64,000 nt of DNA from Loxodes magnus (Eukaryota > Ciliophora > Karyorelictea > Loxodida > Loxodidae). The stretch lies in NCBI GenBank assembly GCA_946699065.1, contig CAMPDV010000194.1:1-64000 (forward strand), given 5' to 3'. The translations under genes and the position numbers were made by a program. This document shows positions 48,406 to 59,594 of the stretch, piece after piece. The notes beneath the pieces are model-generated. The model was given only the letters and a program-made list of their open reading frames with translations. It did no database searches and was not told where the DNA came from. Every line of letters begins with the position of its first letter. The first letter of the stretch is position 1.

Positions 48406-50349
48406 AATATTTATTATTTTAACAGTTTAAAAAAGAGAAACTAAGCTTAAAAAAATTTAGATTAAAATTAATAAAATTTATAATGTTGTTTCTTTACAAA
48501 CGATACAATATTTAATTCTTAATTTTTTATTTCTTAAATTAAGTTTAATATTTGATAATATAAAATTAATGTTTTTTATTATACTCTAGATAATAAAAAA
48601 CTATTTTTAATTTAACTAATAAGTATAAAAAATAAAGTTAAAAAGTTTTGTTAAGTCTTAGTAGTCAACCATCTGAACTATTCTATCAGCTTGTCTCTAT
48701 TAGTTTGTCATGAATCTCTACTAGGCTTAGTTAGGCATTGTAGTACTTCATTAGTGCACCATCCTTTAATATTCTAATAGTTTTCATTTTGCATGTAGCG
48801 TTCCTAATTATTTTTCCTAGGATTAAGATTTGAATTAAAGAATTTTTTCTATAAATTTTTCCGCTTTATGTTGGATATATCCTAAATAGTTTTCTAAAAA
48901 TATCTTATTTATTTTTATTTTTATTTCGCTTAGTTAGTAACAGTATTTTTATTGACGTTATTTATTGCACACGTAACATTTTATTCTTCTTTTATACTAT
49001 TCCTGTAACACTTATTTAATTTAAATTTACTAGTTATTTTAAATTAATGTTTACTGTTTATTTTATTTAGACTTCATTTTCTATTTCCATAGGATCTGAT
49101 TAATTCTGTAAAATCGAAAATGGCTTAACCTGAATTTATTATTAAATTTAAAGAATTCTTAAAACCAGTATGTTTTCTATTTTTTATGATGATTAATATT
49201 GTTTCTCAAGTAAAGACGTTATTAATTTTTCTATTTATTCTATTTTATCAATGAAGTATCTATTTTTGAAAATAAACTATTCAAATGTCTTAGATAATAT
49301 TTTTATTTGAGTTTGTTTCGGAAGTTTTTTTAATTCTAGATTTCCAAGTTGCTAATGTCTGTCATGTCAATCATACTTCTCACTTTCACTAATTGTAACT
49401 AATTCGCTTTTTTATTTTTATAGAGAATCTTTCTGTTTAAGTGTTTTGTTCAAAGTTCTGTTATTTCTTAGAAGCCATTTTATTTAATATTATAATAAAA
49501 GGTTTATGAATTACAATGAATGAAGTAAGTAAGATTCTATGATTTTATAGGAAATTTTTCTAATTAATTAAAAAGTAAATATGTAGTGAGTTTAAGTTCA
49601 AATATTTTTCAGAAAAAGCAAACACTTCTATTGATTAATATTAAGCTGAAATATAATAACTTATTGTTTTTTAGTTTTAAGCAAATAAAAGCATAGTTAT
49701 TACATTACTTATTGAATATAAACTAGTTATTTAGTTTGTTTATTTATTTACTTTTATAACTACATCAAATATTTTTTTCATCTCTATTTAGGTAACAATT
49801 CTTGAATAAAATGAATCATAATGCGAAATACCTTATTAGTCATAATTAAACATATTAAAGCTTATTAAAATAATAATTTAAAAATTGAAAGCTAAAATTA
49901 GTGATAATGTAAGCATTTCCATTCTAGTTAGTCTTAAATATTTACTTCCTACAGCTTAAGTTAATTTATTAATCTCTATAATAAATTTTTATTTATAATA
50001 AGTATTAAATAAATGTAACAAATGATTTTAGTTAACTATTTTAAGAGTAACCTTTATAAATATAGCATTTTATTAAAATAGTAGTAAGAAAAGGGATAAT
50101 TAAGCTATTTTATCTTATAAATTAGAAAGTTAAATAATTATTTTAGAATAATTTGATGTTTTCTATTTATATATTTTACATAAATTAGCTATTAAGAAAC
50201 TAATTTTTATTTTCTTTTTTTTTAATAATAAAAGCTTAAATAACTAATTTATTTGATTAATTGTAATTGAAAAATAATAATTTAGAACAGAAGCTTATAA
50301 AGTAATTATAATATAATTTATCATTTATAAAAGAGTTAATAAAGAAATT
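48406..50349. other. No recognised gene
   Basis: A/T-rich spacer, rich in short T runs. No element tail, tRNA or convincing coding frame was seen. Confidence 0.4.
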
Positions 50350-50730
50350 AATGTCTTCCCATTAAGAGTCTTATATTTAAAACTCAAATTAGCTATAAGT
50401 AATAAATGCATAGTAAAGTTATCACAATAAGGATATATTTTTCGTACATAACTTTGATATAATCATTTACCCTTTAATTTAAATTCAAAAAATATAAAAT
50501 AATTAAAATTGTAAAAGCTTGTACAGCCGACTATTTTAAAATCAGTTTTATACTTGTCTAGATTTAAGGTAAAAATAGAATTTTAAATTAAATATATTAA
50601 TAATAGAGTACTTATAAGTATATTTTATAAATAATTTAATTGCTTAACTGTATTTAAATTAAGTAAGGGAAATTATTAAAATGAGTTACTTTAATTAAAT
50701 AATTCGCAAAGTAAGTTATAAAAATAAAAA

Positions 50731-51798
50731 ATGGAGAAAAAAGAAATACAATTTACTAAAAGTTTGCTTTTAAGAAAAAATTTAAGAAAACGAAACCATT
50801 CTCTTGGAAGAATACCTCTCCTTGTATTCAAATATGAAATTTTGCCCAACTTATGTTTCTAAAAATTTATAAATAAGATCAGCTATGATAAAAGTAAAGG
50901 TATTTTTTTAATATTTTTAGATTAAATACTCAGTGGTCACTCCTCATATGTTTACTCGGTAGCCATATCAAATGACCTGACTTGAATTGTATCTTGTTCG
51001 TACTATCCTGATAATTCGATAAAGGTCTGGAATTTCCAGACTGGTAATCTCCTAAGAACTTTGACGGGACATACTTCAACCTACTCAGTAGTAATCTCCC
51101 CGGAATCTAACTATATTGTATCAGCATCTTGAGATAGCACGATAAAAATCTGAAATTCATAAACTGGTACCCTACTAAGAACTTTAACAGGACATACTTC
51201 TACAGTTAGATCGGTAGTAATCTCTCAAGACTCTAACTATATCATATCAGCATCTGCTGACTCCTCGATAAAGATTTGAAACCTGTAAACTGGTTCTCTC
51301 CAAAGAACTTTGACTGGACATACTTCTCCTATTTACTCGGCAGTTATATCCCTTGACTAGAAATGAATTGTATCAGCGTCTCAAGATAAAACGATAAAGA
51401 TTTGGGATTTCCAAACTGGTCAACTTATTCGAACTCTTTCTGGGCATTCAGACTGTGTTTATTCGGTAATAGTGTCTTAGGATAATAGGTATATAATATC
51501 TGGTTCTTACGACAAATCAATTAAGATATGGAAATTCTCAACTGGTTAGTGTATTCGTACTCTTCAAGGTCATACAAATTATGTATCAAGTATTCAGTTA
51601 AGTACTGATTCAAGTGCTATATTTTCTGGTTCTGATGACAGAACAATCAAGATATGAAATTTTAATACTGGTGAGTGTATTTAGACTTTATAAGGGCATT
51701 TTTCAAATATATCTTCTATATCACTGAGTCGTGACAATAGATGGCTGGTATCGGCAGGATACGACAAGACTGTGCGAAAGTGGAGAATCTCGAGTTGA
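50731..51798 (+). CDS. Seven-repeat WD40 protein, copy 2
   Basis: ATG 50731 to TGA 51796-51798 (second in-frame TGA at 51805-51807), 355 residues if unspliced. After a basic N-terminus come seven blades with G-H...[IV]-K-[IV]-W-[ND] signatures between about 50928 and 51790. This is the clearest evidence for the code. The Trp closing a blade is TGG at 51028 but TGA at 51151, and the Gln two residues later is CAG at 51037 but TAA at 51160. CAA and TAG also alternate after T-G (TAG at 51547). A 21-nt GT-AG interval at 50900-50920 is probably an intron. One codon shorter than copy 1, frame intact. Followed on the same strand by the decayed zinc-knuckle gene at 52587. Confidence 0.88.
50900..50920 (+). 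other. Candidate 21-nt intron in WD40 copy 2
   Basis: Starts GTATTTTTTT and ends ATTTTTAG, splitting a codon after its first base just before blade 1, as in copies 1 and 3. Confidence 0.45.
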
Positions 51799-52586
51799 GA
51801 GTTGTGAAACTTTATTTGGACTTAATTTAATTTTCGATTTTAAAGAGAATTATTATTATTCAAAGTAATTTAAATGAATTTTCTTTGTGAGTTAAGTTTG
51901 GTGGGTTATAAAGTTTTTAAAATGTATATATGTATATATTTTTTTAGTAATTAAAAAGATTTATATTCTTAATTTAAAATAAAGGTTGATTAAACAATAT
52001 AGGCTTTGAAATTTGTCAAAGTGTGTATGTCAATTTAAGAACGGGCATGTTAAATATATTTTTAAGAATTTAAGATATCTAAGTAAAATTACTTAAGTCT
52101 TTTTTAATTTTTTATCAGAGTTGTCAATAAAAGAAATTTTTTCGAGATGGACTGACAAAGTTATCATTTGATCATATTTTTTACTTTTTAAGTTTATAGT
52201 TTTTATACTTTTTAAAAAAATTAATTCAGTATTACATTTAATTTTTAGTATGTTGTTTTAAATCAGAAAGTAGTATAGTTAAAATAATCTATTATGTTTT
52301 CATCATATTTTTCCTATAAAATTCTTTATTACTTCAAAGTAATTTAAAATACAGCTAAGTTTTTTTAATATGAACAAAATCGAGTAAAGAATACAATTTA
52401 AATCTTATTTTATATATAGATATTTCCTTGCTAGGATATGATTTTTCTATACTAAATAGATTAAAATGAATAGTGAATAATAGGCATTTAATTATAGGAT
52501 AAATATACTAATCAAGTAACGAGTTAAGTAAGGATTATATATAGGCATAAAAAAACTATCCTTAAATATTTACTAAGAAGGAAAAA

Positions 52587-53345
52587 ATGGAACAATCAAT
52601 TCACCTTTCCAAAAACCAAATTAGAAACGCAAAAAGGAAAGTGGAAAAGAAATTGTAGAAAAAATAATAGCTAGAAGACAATTCAAGTTTTTCATCAGAA
52701 AGAAAAATTATTGTCGGAACAAACTAGAAGAATCCAATTAAGATTGAGGAAGAATCAGAACTATATTTAAAACTCAATTAAATGAAAAGAACAATCAAAG
52801 GATATTAAAAAAAATATACAATCAAGGAGAAAAAATAAGAGAATAAATAATTTCATAGACGATTTAAATAATGAATTATTAATAATAAGGCGTCAGTTAA
52901 TCTGGGGTAATTTAGTCAAGGAATAGCAATTATACGAATATTTTTAAACTAATTCTAAGTAAAACAAAGGTATGATTATTGAAAAAGATTTAATTAAGCA
53001 AATGCTCAAGAATATCAGAACGATAAAAGATTTACTGAAAAGAATTAGTTCACTTGGAAAAAAAAGTATTTTACAAGAAATTTTAGAAAAAGCAAATTAG
53101 ATATTGCTGGTACTGCAAATCAAAATGAAATTTATTAAAGAAATTTATGAATGGAAGAAGATTTTAATTAGAGATCAATAAACTATGGATTACTTAAAAT
53201 AGAATCTACAAGAGGAAAATATTCCCTGGAAGTGTAGAAAATTCTTTGTGGCTACTTTCTACGTAAAAAACTTGGTCATGGTATCCATTTACTTAAAAAA
53301 ATGGCAGTAAGAACCTGGTTGAAATCCCAGGGAAGAGCAAAACAT
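52587..53345 (+). pseudogene. Decayed CCHC zinc-knuckle gag-like gene, copy 2
   Basis: Homologous to 44382-45180 in the same orientation. The N-terminus M-E-Q-S-I-H-L-S-K-N-Q matches copy 1, the middle has N-N-E-L-L-I-I-R-R-Q-L-I, and the knuckle region (about 53100-53145) reads C-W-Y-C-K-S-K-W-N with the His and last Cys lost. Several frame changes are needed. The 3' block (53230-53340) is conserved with copy 1. Non-functional as a zinc-binding protein. Confidence 0.6.
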
Positions 53346-55518
53346 TAATAATTTCTAGTTTACATATACATATACATAAATATTTACTATGTTAAGTTTT
53401 TAAAGAGCTATAAGAAAAATTGTAAAAGTAAGAAAATTAACATACTCTACTATAATAAATTAGTTCTTATAGTAAAAGCTTAATCAGGTAGAAAATTAAT
53501 AAAGAAGATATGAATATATTGAGAATTATCATTATACTAGAAAATAAAACTAGAACAAATCTAAATTTAATATTTAAATATCATAGCTATATTTATTTAT
53601 AAGATATTTTGCTATATTTTAATTAAAGAAACATATAAAATTTAATTAAAAATAAAAAGAGATCTATTAAATTATTTTACTTTTGTTGAATATAACAAAC
53701 TTGATATATAAGTGAGAATTGATAAAAGCTATTTTACTAGGATAAAAAAAATTGTCGAATTGTTATTTGCTATTTTTAATTTATGGCAATTTAAAGCATT
53801 TTTCTAACTTCGATATTATTATTAAATCTCATATCTAAAATTTAGCAAGACTTTTTGCTTACTATGACTAATAGTAATTATTTCATCTTTTAAATTAAGC
53901 TTTTATTTTAGATGCTAAAATATCTTTAACTTTTGATTTATTTTAAATCTTATCTAAAGCATACGATTATAGCACCTTATAACTTATATTTATCTATCAT
54001 ATTTAAGTTTACCAAATATTTACATTTTTGCTCATAACCATATTTTCCTATGGTAAATAATGTTTATAACAGGAAAGTTTCATATATTATCGAATAAATA
54101 TTCTATTCTCTAGAATATATTTGCTATGTTTAAATTACTTACTCTAAATTTATAACTTTCATTACATTTTGAGAGCTTAAAATTGATATTTTTACTATAA
54201 ATTTATAATTATTTTTTAATTTAAAGCAAAAGCTGATACTTTACTAAATGAGAGCATATATAATTTAATTGGTTAAATATTTTTTAGTATAAGAAAAGAT
54301 AGTTTTTGGCTTATAAGGATGTAAATAATAAAAGTTAGTTTTCTATTAAGTTTATTCTGCACATTGGCAGAATAAAAAAATGGATATTTTACGATTAAGA
54401 TTTAAAGCATTAAAGGAGTTAAAAATCATAAATATAAATTTCATATGTATACTGAAAAATTTAAAATTGAAATATTATAAAGAAACAAAAACTTTTATGA
54501 ATGAGCAAGATCAATAAATAGATTATAATCTTTATAAAAATGTTAAAAAAATAATAAAGCAGATAACATTTTAACCTAATTAACTATGAATAAAAAAATT
54601 GTACTTTATAAAATTAAATTAAAAATTGGAATTAAAAAATAATTAAAAAAAGTAATTAAATTCTTAATAGCATTAGAAAAATTAAAATACTCTTCAAAAA
54701 ATATTAAAAAAAATTGATTTTAATTTCTATCCAAATTAAACTAATAAAAAGACTATAAAAACAAAAGAATTCTTATCTTTATTATGAAATGACATTTCTC
54801 TAGGGAATTGCATCTTAATCTTAAAGAAGAACATCTTCTTTGAGAAATTTCTTTTTAATATTTTTCTTTAAATAACTTATTATTAAATGTTTTAGATTTG
54901 ATTCTTTTTCAGTTTTGTAACAAATTTTAGTCAAATATTTTTGAATATTTAATTTAACTTGAGAATTCAATAAATTTACTTAAGTTTCAAAAGTATCTAC
55001 AAATAATGAAGATTCAGATCAAGACTTTCAAGAAAAGCTTTTTACGTTTTCTTTTAGTGCTTCTATCACATAAAAAAATCGAAATTATCGAAACTATTCC
55101 TAGTTTTTTAATTACAATCCCTAACTTTAAATAGATACCTACCTAGAGATATATTCTTGAAGAGAACGCATCCACAATATTACAAGTGGAACTTGAATTT
55201 TATAATATGATTTTACATAGAAGCTTATATTTGCGTAAAATGCCTTGTATTAAATCCTTGCTAAATTATTAAGAGACACATTAAAACAGCACGATTAATG
55301 GTTATATCTTTTAAGCTTTCCAATCTAAAAACTATATCTTTTTTTAATTATACGAATTTATTTTTCCATTTGAGCTAAGATTTAGAAATTACAACAAAGT
55401 AAAGAATAGTAAGAATTTTAAGAGGTTACATTTATTTTAAATTTGACCTATTTTTATTATTTTTCAGTCTTAATTATTTTTATTATTGTAAATTAGACAA
55501 ATTATTATATAAATAAAT
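53346..55518. other. No recognised gene
   Basis: A/T-rich sequence up to the family A pair. I tested obvious ATGs only loosely; nothing could be supported. Confidence 0.35.
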
Positions 55519-55766
55519 AAATAGCGAGGAGCATTCCTCGAACTGAAACGACTTAAACTCTGGTACTAGGAAGTACCCCATAGGTGAAGAACTTAACAAG
55601 AGAAGAGAAATCAAGACAAGATTGAAGAGGGATCAAGTAACATTATTAAAGAAAGATGCCAGATACTAAGGTCTCTTAGTGTAGCATTCTGATCATGGCC
55701 TTATAGAAGACAAAACTCGCAAGGGAATGCTAGCTCTATGGAAGACTTCAACAAGGAATTTTTTTT
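55519..55766 (+). repeat. SINE-like element, family A, copy 3, tail missing
   Basis: Has the family A start, the CTCTGGTACTAGGAAGTACC hairpin and the GATGCCAGATACTAAGG block, but breaks off near 55766 where copies 1, 2 and 4 continue to the stem-loop tail. A WD40-coding fragment takes its place. Confidence 0.7.
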
Positions 55767-55769
55767 AAC

Positions 55770-55868
55770 AAAGTCTGGGATTTCCAGACATGTAGCTGTT
55801 TGAGAACTTTAACTGGTCATTCGCACTCAGTTATCCCTGTCGCAATCTCTCTTGACTAGAAATAAGGC
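55770..55868 (+). pseudogene. Orphan WD40 fragment (about one blade)
   Basis: The + strand reads K-V-W-D-F-Q-T, then L-R-T-L-T-G-H-S-H-S-V, then V-A-I-S-L-D-Q-K-Q. That is the end of one blade and the start of the next, very close to the WD40 genes at 42.7 and 50.7 kb. It has no start, stop or neighbours of its own and is fused directly to the broken family A copy. Confidence 0.75.
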
Positions 55869-56070
55869 ATTTAGCATTAAAAATATTATTTTAATGAAAT
55901 TCTATAATTTTCAAAATTTTTTATTCTTTAAATTTTTTAAATTTTTTATTAAACTTTATCAGTTTTCTTATTTATATGCAACTGATTAAGAAATAATTAA
56001 ATTTTTTTTAGAGTTTTTTAAAATAACTTATTTTGCTTTCTTTAACTTTTATAATAATATAATTTATTTT

Positions 56071-56400
56071 AAATAGAGAAGATAAATCCTTCCACTATGA
56101 TTGATAGAAACTCTGGTACTAGGAAGTACCCCGTGTGAAGACCTGTACAAGAATCTTGAAAGGAGCCAAGGATGTCAAGACCGAGGAATCAAGTAACGAT
56201 ATGTTGAACGATACCTGAGATTAAAGTCTCTTTAGGGAAGCACTCCAACACTGGCCCTATAGGAGACAAGAATTCCCAAGGGATGCTAGCACAGGGAACA
56301 ATGTAATGTAATACGTTTTTAAACTTTAAAGAACTTTATCTAAAGAACTGCGCGCTATCGTAGTGCTAGGCGCTCTATAATCTAATTTTTTTAATTTATA
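56071..56400 (+). repeat. SINE-like element, family A, copy 4
   Basis: Complete copy 300 bp after copy 3, same orientation. Its tail at 56345-56376 has GCGCT pairing with AGTGC, a third pairing variant beside copies 1 and 2. A T-rich run follows. Confidence 0.75.
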
Positions 56401-57995
56401 GATATCCTAATTTTGTTTAAGCATTTTTATAATACAATGATAATAGCTCTCATATCAGATCTTTAATCAGAAAATTAAAAAAAATAATCTAATAGTTTAT
56501 ATTTTAATCACCTTTTACTTACTATCTTACTAAAATTCGATTTTTTTAATATATAAAGATTATAACTATCGATTAAGAAATAGAGCAAAAAACTTCTAAA
56601 ATAGCAGTAAATTAAATTAACTAATTTTATGACTTCAATATTTTAAAGTTCAAATCTTACTAACATCTTAAAATTTAAGTTTTATATACAATAAATACAT
56701 AAAAATTAGTCTATAAAGGAAAATAAAATATTTCTCTTTAGTTTAAAGAAGTAAAATTATTTATTTTCCAAATAAGAAAAAGTTTTAAATTTAGAAATTA
56801 GAAACTTTAAAATATAATAATTTTTCTATTTTTCACTGTAATTCTAATATTTATTGGAATTTAAAATGCTTTAAGTATATTTAAAAAAGAATTGGATACT
56901 GTAAGGAAGATATAAGAAAAGTAAATTGCCTATGTTTTAATATATTAATCTCTAAAAGGGGTAAGTTTTATCCAAAATTAAAAATATTATCCCAAAAATT
57001 GATATTTTTTTACATTTTATCACATAGTATAAGAATTTAAGTTTTTACTCTTTTATATATTTTATTTTATTTACAATATATTAAATCATACCAAAATATG
57101 ATTGATTATCTTCATAAGTCTGAAATAATAAATTAATTGTAAATTAGTTTCAAATAAATAATAAAAATTAGAGCATAATATAAAGATAAGCTCAAGAAAT
57201 ATAATTAATAATACAAAATAAAATATCGTTTTTATTATTAAATTAAAGATATATAATTAAAAAAGCCTAAATAATAAAAAAAGTCATTATGTAGGAAAGT
57301 ATTTCATTAGATTATTTTAATTTAGCACCTTATAAAATTTTTTTCATTTAAAGAAATAAAATGAAAAAAGAGTTGAATTTTTATAATTTTTTATATGAAA
57401 AATAAAAAACATTTTAGTATAAAGAAATGCTTTCTTTTAAGCTAAGATTTTAAGATTTTTGGTAATAAAATTATTATATTTAATAAATTCTGTAAATTTT
57501 TAGATTTTTTTGTTTTTATTCTATGAATTTTTTAAATCTTTAATTCTTTAGATATTTTGTTAAGTTTCATCAATTTTCTATCTTATACTGTATTTAGAAA
57601 AAGAATTAATCTTTTAAAAGTTTTGTAAAATAAAATATTTTACTTCCTTTAATCTTTAAACGGCAAAAATATCCCAGATTTGCTCAAGTATTTTTTTAAT
57701 TTTAATAGCTCGTTATTCAAATTTTTAATAGCAAAATAACTTCTCTTGAAATATATTTTGGTTTGTATTAACTAACTTCTAAAATTCAAATTCTGAGCTT
57801 TTTAGGATATTATATATTCATAATTTCATAATTTTTTCTTAGCCAAACATTATTTTAATTTTTATAATATAAATTTACAAAAATTAAAACAGAACTATTT
57901 TATAACTTTTTAAAATAATTTTATAGTAGTAAAATTTTATATCCATACTCGAATAATTAATAGTTTAAAAATCAAAGCGATAATATGTGCCTCTG
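56401..57995. other. No recognised gene
   Basis: One of the most A/T-rich stretches of the window. No supportable coding frame or repeat tail. Confidence 0.4.
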
Positions 57996-58046
57996 ACTTT
58001 CTCTCCAGTTCTGAGGAGGTGGTAAAAAAACCCTTCTTGAAACTAG
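57996..58046 (-). pseudogene. Fragment of the gag-like gene N-terminus
   Basis: The short GC-richer island matches the first codons of the gag-like gene (42350-42400): both have the TTTCTCTCC...AGGAGG[CT]GGTA...CCTTTCTTGAA order. The rest of the gene is absent. It lies downstream of WD40 copy 3 in the same relative place as the full gene downstream of WD40 copy 1. Confidence 0.55.
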
Positions 58047-59594
58047 TTATTTTATATTATTATTATAATTAAAAAAAATTTAAACTTGGTTAATACTTTT
58101 TTATTTGCATTTTTGTTATTAGTTAAGTTAAATATAATATTTAGATTCTTGTTTAATTACATTTTTACATTCTTTATAGATTAGACTAAAATTTATTATT
58201 AAAGATGCAATATACCTCTTTTTTTCTATTTGATTGCTCATATGTTTATTAAGAAATTTCTAAATTATTTTTAGATTATTTTTTAACTTTTTGCTATACT
58301 TATTTTAAAAGGTAGTTTTAAGTACCCTTAAAGGGCTTCTTTTACTAAATTTGTTTTGTCCTAAAATTGTCATTAACTTTTTATCTTTACTTTTTAAAAG
58401 TCATTTCTAAAATTTTTTTAAGATCTTTTAAAACTTTATCCCTTTTTTTTATTTGTCTTATCCCGAAAATCTTCTGTAATTTAAAGTTCAGAGCAAAAAC
58501 ATAAAGGTTTTTTTTTCACGATTTCATGCTTTACTTTTTATCTCTCCTTTTTTCTTGTAATCCTTTTTAATTAAAATTAATTCTTATAAAATTAAAAATT
58601 TTTATCAACAAGTTTTTCATTTATTTGAAAAAAAATAAAAATTTTAAAATTTGTATTCAAAATCAAAAAATATTATTTTTAATAAAAATATAAGCAATAA
58701 CCTTTATTTTAACTATTTCAAAGCAAAATTTCTTTCTTTTTGCAAAAAAATTTTTTGCAAAATTTTTCAATTAAAAAAAGATTCATTAAATTAAATTTTT
58801 TTTTCATTTTTACAAAATACCATTTTGACAAAAAAATTTCCAAATTCTAATTTAAAGAAATTTTTTTAATTAATATTTTTTTTCTAAAAATATTTTATTT
58901 TTCGAATTTTATTCCCATTTAACTTTTTTCATCCCGAAATAAAAAAATCTAACCAGTCCCAAAAATCTTAGTAGTATAAATCGCTGAGCGAAAAGACAAA
59001 TTATTATTAAAAAAAATAGACATAAAAAGTTTTAAAATTAGATAAAAAATTATGAAAAATAAATCATTAAAACTAAAATGAAACACTGAATAGAATTCTT
59101 ATAATAATAATTAAATTATAAATTAACTTTACCAGTACAAAAAAAGTTTAGCAACTTCAAAAAAAATTGAAATTGAAATAAAGCTTATAATTTTTTTTTG
59201 TCTTAAATTTTTATAGAACTTAAGTTAAAAAATAAATCAATTAAAAATAGATTTTGATACAATAAAAAATTTAATTAATTTTATAAAGATATCAATAAAT
59301 ACTAAAAAATATAGTTAATGTGTCCATTTTAAAATTGACATACATTCTTTGATAAATTTTCAAAATCAATGAATATTATTTGCTCTATCAACCTTTATTT
59401 TTATTTAAGAATATGGAATGTTTTAATAACTAAAATAATATATACATAAATACATTTACCTTTAGTAAAAGCTTTATAACCTCATAAATTTTATAAACTC
59501 CCATAGAACATTCATTTAAATGACTTTATCTAACTAAATAATTATTTTCTTTAACCGTAAAACTAAATTAAATCTTAAAAAAGTTCCTCAATTC
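58047..59594. repeat. Diverged flank of the repeated WD40 unit
   Basis: Contains the TCAGAGCAAAAA-type motif at 58490 and 58990. Around 59320-59420 it carries the stretch (TTGACATACATTCTTTGA, CAACCTTTATTT) that precedes the 3' end of WD40 copies 1 and 2. No gene recognised. Confidence 0.5.

Larger units (their letters stand above)
50350..52270. repeat. Right arm of WD40 inverted repeat
   Basis: Reverse complement of 41230-44200 without the gag-only element. Near 52070-52140 the flanks that surround that element in the left arm are adjacent (empty site). Differences between arms are scattered substitutions and small indels. Confidence 0.8.

Noticed and set aside
50731-51798. Blastocrithidia-type code (UAA/UAG = Glu, UGA = Trp)
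   Set aside because: TAA and TAG alternate with CAG and CAA, not GAA and GAG, at equivalent WD40 positions.
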